The position numbers were made by a program, and so were the translations under genes. Source: Caldilineaceae bacterium (lineage in GTDB: Bacteria > Chloroflexota > Anaerolineae > Caldilineales > Caldilineaceae). From it: a stretch of 40,034 bases of DNA. Of this stretch, positions 31,393 through 39,762 are shown in pieces; position 1 is the stretch's first letter; every line of letters begins with the position of its first letter. The notes under the pieces are model-generated. The model was given only the letters and a program-made list of their open reading frames with translations, made no database searches and was not told the DNA's origin. The DNA is taken from assembly GCA_019637695.1 (NCBI GenBank), contig JAHBVG010000064.1, positions 1 through 40,034 on the forward strand, written 5' to 3'.

Positions 31393-31496
31393 GCGTGTTC
31401 AAAATGGGTTGAAGCGGAGTAGGCACGCCCACGTGCCGTCCCGGTCGCACGAAGGCGTACTCACTCCGCGTCCCAACTTGATTTGAATACACCCTA
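31393..31496. repeat. Imperfect long inverted repeat
   Basis: GTGTTCAAAATGGGTTGAAG then CGGAGTA at the left end faces TACTCACTCCGCGTCCCAAC then TTGATTTGAATACAC at the right end. Both arms read outward to GTGT(A)TTCAAA. A hairpin or miniature-element relic of about 100 bases ends just before the stop of the next gene. Confidence 0.6.
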
Positions 31497-31497
31497 C

Positions 31498-32871
31498 TTA
31501 TTTCATGATGTAACGAGTGCCGCGTTTGTCGCCAATCTTAAGCAGGACGCCGCGCTCGACGAGATCGACAAGATCCAGGCGTAGCGTCTCGGCGGTGACA
31601 TGAGGGCAGAGATCGCGATATTCGCGGTTGGTGATAGCGCCGTTGTTCTGCACATACTGCATCGCTTTGATCTGCCGCTCGTTCATGTTCTGTTCCCACT
31701 GGGGAACAATGCGCGATGGATCTTTTTTGTTGTAGAGCTTGACTGTGAAGCGGTGGCTCTTGGCGTCGAATACCGGCGGCGGATGGCCGGCCGCCACCAT
31801 ATCCTCGATCATGCGGTCGATGCCCAGCCCCAGTTCTTCGATATAGCCCCACTGGTAAAGACCGTTCACCAATCTGGGGTTGCGGCTGTAATGCTCGTCC
31901 ACAATGTTATCGACGGTGATGAACGCGGGCAAGCCACCCGGGCTGATCAATTCTAGCCGGTCGGTGTACATGCGGATCTCAATGCTGCTACCCCGCAGCC
32001 GGTAATCGCGATGGCAGACGGCGTTGACCAGCGCCTCGCGCACGGCAAAGGGCGGATATTCGATCTGTTCCTCGCGCTGCAAGCCTTTGACAATGGCTTT
32101 TTTGTCCATCTCTTCCCAGATCACACGCCAGGCCCGTTCGATAATGCGCGCCAGCGGACCGCCGATCTCTTCGCGCCGGCCATAGCCAAAGCTGCCTTCG
32201 GGTCCGCGCGGTTGAGTATCGGCGAATTTCACAAAGATGGTTCGGCTCTGCGGCAGATAGATCTGCGGTTCCTTGCCGAAGAGCAACATACCGCTGACGG
32301 TCGGGGTTCCGTCTGCGGTGATGGCGCCGATCTGGGCGAGCAATTTGTCTTTGGGCATAGGCGTGCCGCGCGGATTGCGTTGCTGCCTCTTTTCCAAATA
32401 CTCTTCGATCATCGTCTCATCCAGATCCTCGCGATGAGCGCCATCCACAGGGGATGTCTCAAAGTCGCCCATGGATTTATTCGCCGTGAGGATCTGAAGC
32501 TCCGCGCCGCTCATGGGGCGATTCTCGCTGCCCGTACGCATCAGCGCCCGTCCATCCGCCAACATGTGAAGTTCGCTGCTCCGTTCCACCCGCAGCAAAA
32601 CCACCGCGCCGGCGGGTGTCTGCTCCTGTATCCATTCGGTGAGGACGGGCGGACGGCAGAGCGAAAGCGCTGTGCGCAAGGCACCTTCGGCCTCCTCTTC
32701 CATCAACATTTCGCCGATGGTGCCGTTTGCATGGACGCCCAACACAACGGTGCCGCCCTCGGCGTTGGCGAAGGCGACCAGCGTCTCTGCAATCTGTTCC
32801 GAATCTGAGTCGGGGAGAAAGGCCAGTCGGGGGCCTGGTCCCTGGCGCAGCAGCGTTTTGAGCGTGGTCAT
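31498..32871 (-). CDS. AlbA/Schlafen-AAA-type putative transcriptional regulator with HATPase_c_4-like C-terminus
   Basis: A 457-residue protein of the COG2865 type. An N-terminal AlbA/Schlafen-like domain (ETLVAFANAEGGTVVLGVHANG, 29-50) is followed by the GHKL-like ATP-binding part: FAVREALVNAVCHRDYRLRG, GLPAFITVDNIVDEHYSRNP and YIEELGLGIDRMIEDM. A C-terminal winged-helix segment (ERQIKAMQYVQNNGAITNRE) probably binds DNA. Such proteins are annotated as regulators or RecG-like helicases without firm function. It stands alone, bounded by a strong hairpin upstream and repeats downstream, and may belong to accessory DNA. Confidence 0.82.
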   Translation of the reverse strand: MTTLKTLLRQGPGPRLAFLPDSDSEQIAETLVAFANAEGGTVVLGVHANGTIGEMLMEEEAEGALRTALSLCRPPVLTEWIQEQTPAGAVVLLRVERSSELHMLADGRALMRTGSENRPMSGAELQILTANKSMGDFETSPVDGAHREDLDETMIEEYLEKRQQRNPRGTPMPKDKLLAQIGAITADGTPTVSGMLLFGKEPQIYLPQSRTIFVKFADTQPRGPEGSFGYGRREEIGGPLARIIERAWRVIWEEMDKKAIVKGLQREEQIEYPPFAVREALVNAVCHRDYRLRGSSIEIRMYTDRLELISPGGLPAFITVDNIVDEHYSRNPRLVNGLYQWGYIEELGLGIDRMIEDMVAAGHPPPVFDAKSHRFTVKLYNKKDPSRIVPQWEQNMNERQIKAMQYVQNNGAITNREYRDLCPHVTAETLRLDLVDLVERGVLLKIGDKRGTRYIMK

Positions 32872-32921
32872 GGATGATGAGTCTGCGATGAGGGTTGGAT
32901 CCTTATGGATTCATCAGTCGC

Positions 32922-32965
32922 GCTGATAAGATGATGGGGTCTACAGACCCCATCATCTTATCAGC
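32922..32965 (-). terminator. 20-bp perfect hairpin after gyrA
   Basis: GCTGATAAGATGATGGGGTC (32922-32941) and its exact reverse complement (32946-32965) enclose TACA. It starts 6 bases after the gyrA stop on the minus strand. The stem is very stable but no U tract follows, so it may end transcription in another way or protect the gyrA mRNA. Confidence 0.75.
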
Positions 32966-32971
32966 CCTTCC

Positions 32972-35596
32972 TTAATCTGCGGCTTCAGGCAGGATTTCGT
33001 CTTCGATCTCCACAGCAGGCGGTGTGGACGGATACGCCATATCTGTCTCGGTGTCCTCGATGCGCGGTTCCAGATCCTTCTGGCCGATGACGGCCAGGGC
33101 CGCAACGCTGTCTTCGGCGTCCAAATTGACAATGCGGACGCCGCGGGTACTGCGTCCCATCTGGCTGATCTGGTTGACATGGGTGCGCAACATAATGCCG
33201 CTGCTGGTGATCACCGTGATCTGATCATGCGGGTGGACGACACGCGCCGCCACAATCGGGCCGGTCTCGCCCAGCCGCGAGTGATCCGTGGTCCACACAC
33301 CCTGGGTATAGCGTCCCTTGCCAGGGTATTGGTCCAACGGTACACGTTTCCCCCAGCCTCGCTCGTGCAACACAAAGAGATCGCCGCCCGGTTCCACAAC
33401 ATCGAGGCTGGTGACCTGATCGCCGTTGGTCAATCGAATTGCCCAGACGCCCGCCGCCGTGCGTCCCATGGCGCGTACATTCTCCTCGTGGAAGCGCACA
33501 GCCTTGCCGCCGCGCGTCACAATCAGAAAATCCTGGTTGCCGTTGGTTAGCCGCGCCCATTCCAGGGCGTCGTCGTCATCCAAATTCATGGCGATGAGGC
33601 CGCTAGGACGTACAGCAGCAAAGGCGGACGCTTCCACGCGCTTGATGCGCCCCTGGCGGGTGAGCAGGGTGATGTATTTGGCGTCGGTGAAATCCTCCAC
33701 TGTGAGCATGGCCGTTACGGTCTCGTTGGCCTGCAAACTGAGGACATTGGCAATGTGGACGCCTTTGGAAGTGCGGCTGCCTTCGGGCAGATCATAGACT
33801 CGGCTGCCATAGACCCGGCCTGTATTGGTAAAGAAAAGGATGTGGTCAAGCGTGCGCGCAAAGCGCAGATCGATCACCTCGTCCTCGCCTTTGGTCGCCA
33901 TCGCTTTGACGCCGCGACCGCCGCGTCCCTGAGCGCGGAAGGCGTCGGCCAGGGTACGTTTGATGTAGGCGCCAGCGCTGAAGCTGATCAGCACATTTTC
34001 CTGCGCGATGAGATCCTCTTCGCTGAAGTCGCCGCTGGCGTGAGGGACGATATGGGTGCGCCGCTCGTCGCCGTATTTCTCTTTCAACTCAGTAACATCC
34101 GCCTTGATCAGGTCGCGGATCTTTTCGGGGTGGGCCAACAGATCGAGCAGATAGTTAATGCGCGCCATTACTTCTCGGTATTCATCCTCAATTTTCTGGC
34201 GTTCGAGGGCGGCCAGTCGGCGCAGTTGCAGATCGAGGATGGCCTGGGCCTGCACTTCGCTGAGGCCGAAACGTTCCATCAATTTGCTGCGGGCATCCTC
34301 GGCGCTGTCGGCGCTACGGATGGTGGCGATCACCTCGTCGAGGAATTGAAGGGCGATGCGCAGCCCTTCCAAAATGTGGGCGCGTTCTCGCTGTTTGCCC
34401 AATTCATACTCGGTGCGGCGGGTGATCACCTCAAAGCGGTGGTTGATGTGGACGAGCAGCGCACGGCGCAGACCTAGCGTCACCGGTTCGTTGTCCACCA
34501 GAGCCAATGCATTGACGCCAAAGGTACTCTGGAGTGGCGTGTATTTGAAGAGGCGATTCTGCTCTTTTTTGGGTGAAGCGCCGCGCTTTAGTTCCACGAC
34601 AATGCGCATTCCGTTGCGGTCGCTTTCGTCGCGCAGATCGCTGATCTGATCCAGCCGCCCGGTACGGGCGAGTTCGGCGATGCGTTCCAACAGCGTCGTC
34701 TTGTTGACCTGATAGGGGATCTCGGTGACGATAATGCGGAAGCGACCGTTATTCATCTCTTCGATGTTGGTCTTGGCGCGCACCAGCACCCGTCCGCGCC
34801 CGGTGGCAAAGGCTTGTTTGATGCCATCGCTGCCCAGGATGATCCCGCCGGTGGGGAAGTCTGGCCCCTTCACCATCGTCATCAGCTCTTCGAGGCTGAT
34901 CTCGTTGTGACGTTCCCAGTTATCGACGATGTAGATGATGGCATCGCAGATCTCGGTGAGATTGTGGGGAGGGATATTGGTCGCCATGCCCACGGCAATG
35001 CCACTGGTGCCGTTGATGAGCATATTGGGCAACTTGGCAGGCAGCACGGATGGCTCTTCGAGGCTGTCGTCGAAGTTGGTCGTCCAGTCCACCGTGTCCA
35101 TGTCGATGTCCTGCAGGATGGTCTCGGCCAGCCGCGAGAGCCGCGCTTCGGTATAACGCATGGCCGCCGGGCTGTCGCCATCGATGGAACCGAAGTTACC
35201 CTGCCCATCCACAAGAGGATAGCGCAGGCTAAAATTTTGAGCCATGCGCGCCATCGCATCGTAAACAGCCGAGTCGCCGTGCGGGTGATATTTACCCAGC
35301 ACTTCACCGACGATACGCGCGCTCTTTTTATAGGAGGAATTGGCGCGCAGCCCCATGTCGTGCATGGCGTAGAGGATGCGTCGATGGACCGGTTTTAAGC
35401 CATCGCGTGCATCCGGCAGCGCGCGAGCCACGATCACGCTCATGGCGTAATTTAGATAAGCGGTGCGCATCTCCCCTTCAATTGAGACCGGTTCAATGTG
35501 GCTGGCGAAGAAGCCATTGCCGCTCACGATCCCATTCCCGCCGCTACTGCCATCCGTGCCTGGAACATTGCCGTTTGCTTGTGTCTGGTCTGCCAT
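32972..35596 (-). CDS. gyrA: DNA gyrase subunit A
   Basis: An 874-residue GyrA, which with GyrB introduces negative supercoils into DNA. The start of the breakage-reunion domain is ARALPDARDGLKPVHRRILY (57-76). The quinolone region GKYHPHGDSAVYDAMARMAQ has Ser109 and Asp113, matching the sensitive state at E. coli positions 83 and 87; the catalytic tyrosine is Y148 in AMRYTEA. The GyrA box is a QGRGGRG variant and the C-terminal beta-pinwheel is complete, so this is gyrase rather than ParC. A flexible Gly/Ser-rich N-terminal extension of about 30 residues is present. GAGGAG precedes the ATG. gyrB is not adjacent in the window. Confidence 0.96.
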   Translation of the reverse strand: MADQTQANGNVPGTDGSSGGNGIVSGNGFFASHIEPVSIEGEMRTAYLNYAMSVIVARALPDARDGLKPVHRRILYAMHDMGLRANSSYKKSARIVGEVLGKYHPHGDSAVYDAMARMAQNFSLRYPLVDGQGNFGSIDGDSPAAMRYTEARLSRLAETILQDIDMDTVDWTTNFDDSLEEPSVLPAKLPNMLINGTSGIAVGMATNIPPHNLTEICDAIIYIVDNWERHNEISLEELMTMVKGPDFPTGGIILGSDGIKQAFATGRGRVLVRAKTNIEEMNNGRFRIIVTEIPYQVNKTTLLERIAELARTGRLDQISDLRDESDRNGMRIVVELKRGASPKKEQNRLFKYTPLQSTFGVNALALVDNEPVTLGLRRALLVHINHRFEVITRRTEYELGKQRERAHILEGLRIALQFLDEVIATIRSADSAEDARSKLMERFGLSEVQAQAILDLQLRRLAALERQKIEDEYREVMARINYLLDLLAHPEKIRDLIKADVTELKEKYGDERRTHIVPHASGDFSEEDLIAQENVLISFSAGAYIKRTLADAFRAQGRGGRGVKAMATKGEDEVIDLRFARTLDHILFFTNTGRVYGSRVYDLPEGSRTSKGVHIANVLSLQANETVTAMLTVEDFTDAKYITLLTRQGRIKRVEASAFAAVRPSGLIAMNLDDDDALEWARLTNGNQDFLIVTRGGKAVRFHEENVRAMGRTAAGVWAIRLTNGDQVTSLDVVEPGGDLFVLHERGWGKRVPLDQYPGKGRYTQGVWTTDHSRLGETGPIVAARVVHPHDQITVITSSGIMLRTHVNQISQMGRSTRGVRIVNLDAEDSVAALAVIGQKDLEPRIEDTETDMAYPSTPPAVEIEDEILPEAAD

Positions 35597-35676
35597 TCAA
35601 AGTCTCCTCATAGGGCGGCCTCCGGAGGATCCACACGCCGCCCCAACGCTGGGGATCTGATCTGTTTCCAGCGTCG

Positions 35677-35705
35677 AACATATTTTCTAAAATCGGGTTG
35701 CTCAA
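35677..35705 (-). promoter_or_regulatory. Putative gyrA promoter
   Basis: On the minus strand TTGAGC (35705-35700), a 17-base spacer and TATGTT (35682-35677) lie about 85 bases upstream of the gyrA start. A second TATAAT lies further upstream (around 35715-35720) without a good -35 box. CCCCA-ACGC-TGGGG in the leader (35641-35654) is a short hairpin. Confidence 0.5.
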
Positions 35706-35793
35706 CGAAGTCATTATACCCGATCCGGGCGATTTTTCATAACAGGAGGGATAGGGAACAACAATATCAAAATCTGGTGAGAATCGAACGGCG

Positions 35794-35802
35794 TGGTATA
35801 CT
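35794..35802 (+). promoter_or_regulatory. Extended -10 element of the second ABC exporter operon
   Basis: TGGTATACT fits TGnTATAAT. No good -35 box is found at 17 bases. The first ABC gene starts at 35922. Confidence 0.4.
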
Positions 35803-35921
35803 GGGTCGTTCACTTTACAACCCTAGCGAGCGATATTGGGTATTGGGTATTTCGTCGATGCCGTCTGTGTCTATCGTCCACCCTCTGTCCCCCGTCGCTT
35901 GTTCCCTCGTGAGAGCGAAAC

Positions 35922-37778
35922 ATGAACGATACCACCATCGCAGCCGGTGGATATGGCCGACTGCTGGCGACCTATTTGGGACCCCAACGGGGGCGCGTGA
36001 TTCTGTTGGCCGGTCTGATCTTGCTGACGATCACGTTGCAACTGGCAAACCCACAGATCATTCGCTACTTCCTTGATAGCCTGCAACAGGGCAGCCAACT
36101 GGGATCTCTGCTCGGTGCTGCCGGGCTTTTTATGGCCGTTACCATCGTCCAGCAGATGGTGCTGCTGACGGCCACCTATGTGGGCGAAATTGTGGGTTGG
36201 ACCGCGACCAATGCGCTGCGCGTGGATCTGGCCCGCCACTGTCTGGGGCTGGACCTCTCCTTCCACAAAGCGCATACGCCGGGCGAACTGATCGAGCGCG
36301 TGGATGGCGATGTCAACGAGCTTGCCAACTTTTTCTCCAGCATGATCCTGACGCTAGTGGGGAATGGGCTGCTGCTGATCGGCGTGATGATGCTGCTCTG
36401 GCGGGAAAGCTGGCAGATCGGCCTCAGCATTACCTTGATTGCGCTGGTCAGCGTGTTGATCGTCAACGCGTTGCGCAAACGTATCGTCCCCCGCTGGGAA
36501 GCGCTGCGCGCCGCCGACGCCACTCTCTTTGGCTATCTAGAGGAGCGTCTCAACGGCACTGAGGACATTCAGACCAGCGGGGCGGGCGGCTATATGCTGC
36601 GCGGATTGGATCGATTGTTGGGTCGGCGCTGGCGAGCGGCGCAACGTGCCCTGCGTCTGGACGCCTGGATTATCCCCACGCCGATCTGGGTCTTTGCCCT
36701 GGCCTATGCCGCGGCCCATCTGGTCGGCGGGCGGCTCTTTCTGGAAGGCAGCCTGACCATCGGCACTGTCTATGTGATCTTCTACTACATCGGGCTGGTA
36801 GAAGGGCCGCTCTGGCAGACGATTGAGGTCGTGGATCAGCTTCAGCGCGCCTCGGCGGCGCTCAACCGCATTGTCGCGTTGCGCCAGGTTCAACCCACGC
36901 TCCACGATGGCGATGGGGTGACGCTGCCCCCAGGACCGCTGGCTGTGATCTTTGACAAGGTCTCTTTCCAATATGAAGATGCTGCGCCGCTCTCCGCGCC
37001 GCTGGCAAAGTCGCCACAGCCAGAGGCCGCTGAGGATGTGGAAGACGAAGACAAAGCGCAGGAAGTGGTCATCCACGAGCTTTCCTTCCATCTGCAACCA
37101 GGGACGATTCTGGGCCTGCTGGGGCGCACAGGGAGCGGAAAATCCACCGTGAGCAAGCTGCTCTTTCGCTTCTATGACCCCACGGCAGGCAGCATTCGCC
37201 TGGGGAGGCCAGAGGCCATGATCGATCTGCGCCAGGCGCGGCGGGGCGATCTCCAGGGGCACATTGGCATGGTGACACAGGATGTGCAGCTCTTTCATGC
37301 CAGTGTGCGCGACAACCTGACGCTCTTCGATGCGGAGATCCCCGATGCGCGCATCCTCGCCGTGTTGGAAGAGGTCGGGCTGTCGATCTGGCTGCACAGC
37401 CTGCCCGATGGCCTGGATTCGCAACTGAGCGGAACTGACAGCAACCTCTCGGCGGGGGAAGCACAACTGCTGGCCTTTGCCCGTGTCTTCCTGGCCGATC
37501 CGGGCCTGGTGATCCTGGACGAAGCCTCGTCTCGTCTTGACCCGGCCACTGAGCAGCGGATCGAGGCAGCCCTGAACCGATTGTTGTCGGGGGGAGAGGG
37601 CGCGCGGACCTGTATTATCATTGCCCATCGGCTGGCGACCGTTCAACGCGCCGACACCATCCTGATCTTGGAGGACGGACGTGTCCTCGAATATGGAAAC
37701 CGCGAAGAATTGGCGGCGAATCCCGACAGCCGCTTTGCCCATCTGCTACAGACCGGTCTGGAAGAGGTTTTCGCATGA
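35922..37778 (+). CDS. ABC exporter half-transporter, catalytic subunit of the second pair
   Basis: A 618-residue half-transporter. Membrane helices lie at about 26-320. Walker A is GRTGSGKST (401-409), the signature is a degenerate LSAGE (509-513) and Walker B LVILDE (529-534) keeps the catalytic glutamate. An acidic insert (about 356-381, rich in Glu and Asp) lies in the ATPase domain before Walker A. The overlap with the next gene is ATGA. It should pair with the 37775-39688 product as a heterodimeric exporter; cargo unknown. Confidence 0.92.
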   Translation: MNDTTIAAGGYGRLLATYLGPQRGRVILLAGLILLTITLQLANPQIIRYFLDSLQQGSQLGSLLGAAGLFMAVTIVQQMVLLTATYVGEIVGWTATNALRVDLARHCLGLDLSFHKAHTPGELIERVDGDVNELANFFSSMILTLVGNGLLLIGVMMLLWRESWQIGLSITLIALVSVLIVNALRKRIVPRWEALRAADATLFGYLEERLNGTEDIQTSGAGGYMLRGLDRLLGRRWRAAQRALRLDAWIIPTPIWVFALAYAAAHLVGGRLFLEGSLTIGTVYVIFYYIGLVEGPLWQTIEVVDQLQRASAALNRIVALRQVQPTLHDGDGVTLPPGPLAVIFDKVSFQYEDAAPLSAPLAKSPQPEAAEDVEDEDKAQEVVIHELSFHLQPGTILGLLGRTGSGKSTVSKLLFRFYDPTAGSIRLGRPEAMIDLRQARRGDLQGHIGMVTQDVQLFHASVRDNLTLFDAEIPDARILAVLEEVGLSIWLHSLPDGLDSQLSGTDSNLSAGEAQLLAFARVFLADPGLVILDEASSRLDPATEQRIEAALNRLLSGGEGARTCIIIAHRLATVQRADTILILEDGRVLEYGNREELAANPDSRFAHLLQTGLEEVFA

Positions 37779-39688
37779 GCGTCATCAACACCTATCGACA
37801 TCTCTTTCGCCTGATCCGCTTTCAATGGCTCAACTGGCTGCTGGACATGGGAGGCTTTGGCTTCCGGCTGGTGATGATCCCCATGGTGGGGCTGGTGCTG
37901 CGCGGCTTCTACAACTATCTGACCGGAGAACCCGGCCCACAGATTGAGGTGGTTTCGGCGGCGCTCTGGCAGTTGCTCCTCGGTGCGCTGGCCCTTGCCG
38001 GGATTGTGGTTGCCTTCTACGGCAACTTCGCCTATCGGTATCACAGTATGGCCCTGATGATCCGCAACATGTTCAGCCGCATTCTTGATCTGTCCGGCGC
38101 AGTGGCGCTGCCGCTGACCGCGGATGGGCGTCCGCAGGCAACAGGCCAGGTCATCAGTACCTTCCGCGACGATACCCGCGAGGTCAGCGAAATGATGATC
38201 CGCGTGCTGGATGCAGTCGCCTTTGGCGTGGCATCCATCGTCTCGCTGGCGATTATGTGGCAGATCAACCCGTGGATCACCGTGGGCACGTTTGCCCCGC
38301 TGGCGCTGATCGTCCTTTTTGTGCAATGGTTGAGCGGCGTTGTCAAGCGCACTCGCCAGCGCAGCCGCGAGGCTACCAGCCGCGTCACCGGTCTGATCGG
38401 CGACATGTTCAACAGCACACAGGCCATCAAAGTGGCCCATGCCGAGGAGCGCGTGATCGATTACTTCGCCAAACTCAACGATCAGCGACGCGAGATCATG
38501 GTCAAAGACCGCCTGCTCACCCAACTGGTGGACATGCTGGGGGGCAGCGCCACCGCCATCGGCACCGGGCTGATTCTGTTGATCGCGGCGCAGGCCATGA
38601 TCGCCAACACCTTCACCATCGGCGACTTTGCCCTCTTCACCACCAACATCTGGACCGTCACCGTCTGGATGCGCATCATCGGCAATTTGATCACCCACAC
38701 CCACCAGGTGGGCGTCTCGTTTCAGCGCATGGAACGGTTGATGCAGGGAGCGCCCTCGGCTGCGGTGACGACTCCCCATCCGCTCTATGGGGAGGATGAC
38801 CCTCTCATGACGGATTACAGGGCGCAACGCGCACAAGAGCGACTGGAACATCTGCGCGTGGTCGGTCTCTCTTATCGCTACCCGGAAGTGGCGGACAGAG
38901 CAACTCCTGTCATTACGGCGATGGAGGACAACGGCACAGGTAGCGAGCCCGAGATCACCCAGAAAGCTCCCCGGCAAGGGGAGATCGTCGCCAATGGCGT
39001 CAACACGGCTGCCATTGATAGCATCGATCTGGAGCTGGCGCGCGGCTCCTTTACCGTGATCACAGGCGAGATCGGAGCGGGCAAGACCACGCTGCTCAAA
39101 GCCCTGCTGGGGCTGTTGCCGGCCCAATCCGGGCAGATATTCTGGAATGGAGAGCTTGTAACCGACCCAGCTACCTTCTTTGTTCCGCCGCGCAGCGCGT
39201 ACACGGGGCAGGTTCCTCGGCTCTTTAGCGAGACGCTGCGCGACAATATCCTCTTGGGCCTGGCCGAGGATCAGATCGATCTCCAGGCCGCGCTGCAGCA
39301 GGCCGTGTTGGAGCGCGATTTGGCTGCCATGCCCGATGGGTTGGAGACGATGGTGGGGGCGCGGGGTGTGCGGCTATCGGGTGGGCAGGTGCAGCGCACG
39401 GCTGCCGCCCGTATGTTCGTGCGCGATGCCGAGCTGCTCGTCTTTGATGACCTCTCCAGCGCGCTGGATGTGGAGACCGAGCGGCTGCTCTGGGAGCGGG
39501 TCTTTGCCGGGCGCGACAGTGGAGAGGGTGACGGCCCCACGTGTCTGGTAGTCTCACATCGGCGGCGGGTGTTGCGCCGGGCGGATCAGGTCATCGTCCT
39601 CAAGGATGGGCGCGTCATCGTCCGCGGCAAGCTGGACGATCTGCTGGCAGAGAGCGAGGAGATGCAGCGGCTGTGGCGTGGGGAGTGA
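37775..39688 (+). CDS. ABC exporter half-transporter, degenerate subunit of the second pair
   Basis: A 637-residue half-transporter with Walker A GEIGAGKT (431-438), canonical signature LSGGQ (534-538) and Walker B LLVFDD (554-559), where Asp replaces the catalytic Glu. A linker of about 80 residues (330-410), charged and poorly conserved-looking, joins the membrane and ATPase domains. The altered Walker B here and the altered LSAGE of the partner meet in the same composite ATP site, as in other asymmetric exporters. Translationally coupled to the upstream gene. Confidence 0.92.
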   Translation: MSVINTYRHLFRLIRFQWLNWLLDMGGFGFRLVMIPMVGLVLRGFYNYLTGEPGPQIEVVSAALWQLLLGALALAGIVVAFYGNFAYRYHSMALMIRNMFSRILDLSGAVALPLTADGRPQATGQVISTFRDDTREVSEMMIRVLDAVAFGVASIVSLAIMWQINPWITVGTFAPLALIVLFVQWLSGVVKRTRQRSREATSRVTGLIGDMFNSTQAIKVAHAEERVIDYFAKLNDQRREIMVKDRLLTQLVDMLGGSATAIGTGLILLIAAQAMIANTFTIGDFALFTTNIWTVTVWMRIIGNLITHTHQVGVSFQRMERLMQGAPSAAVTTPHPLYGEDDPLMTDYRAQRAQERLEHLRVVGLSYRYPEVADRATPVITAMEDNGTGSEPEITQKAPRQGEIVANGVNTAAIDSIDLELARGSFTVITGEIGAGKTTLLKALLGLLPAQSGQIFWNGELVTDPATFFVPPRSAYTGQVPRLFSETLRDNILLGLAEDQIDLQAALQQAVLERDLAAMPDGLETMVGARGVRLSGGQVQRTAAARMFVRDAELLVFDDLSSALDVETERLLWERVFAGRDSGEGDGPTCLVVSHRRRVLRRADQVIVLKDGRVIVRGKLDDLLAESEEMQRLWRGE

Positions 39689-39762
39689 GGGCGCAACCGA
39701 TCTTGTAGTATGGTACAATCAGTCCCATAGGAATCGTTGTATAACTTGAAACGAGGTGTGGA

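Larger units (their letters stand above)
31014..31497. other. Composite intergenic region between lepB and the AlbA-type regulator
   Basis: This 484-base gap holds the lepB promoter, the 15-bp inverted repeat, the CCCAA(A/G) tract and the 100-base imperfect inverted repeat. No open frame with family character is seen. Confidence 0.7.
35597..35921. other. Divergent intergenic region between gyrA and the second ABC exporter
   Basis: It holds the gyrA promoter and leader hairpin on the minus strand, an extended -10 (TGGTATACT, 35794-35802) for the plus-strand ABC genes, and a short GATATTGGGTATTGGGTATT word tract near 35832. No gene is seen. Confidence 0.5.

Noticed and set aside
36537..39127. 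Long minus-strand open frames of 401 and 494 codons
   Set aside because: They lie opposite the second ABC exporter pair, which carries all family motifs; they show no domain pattern.
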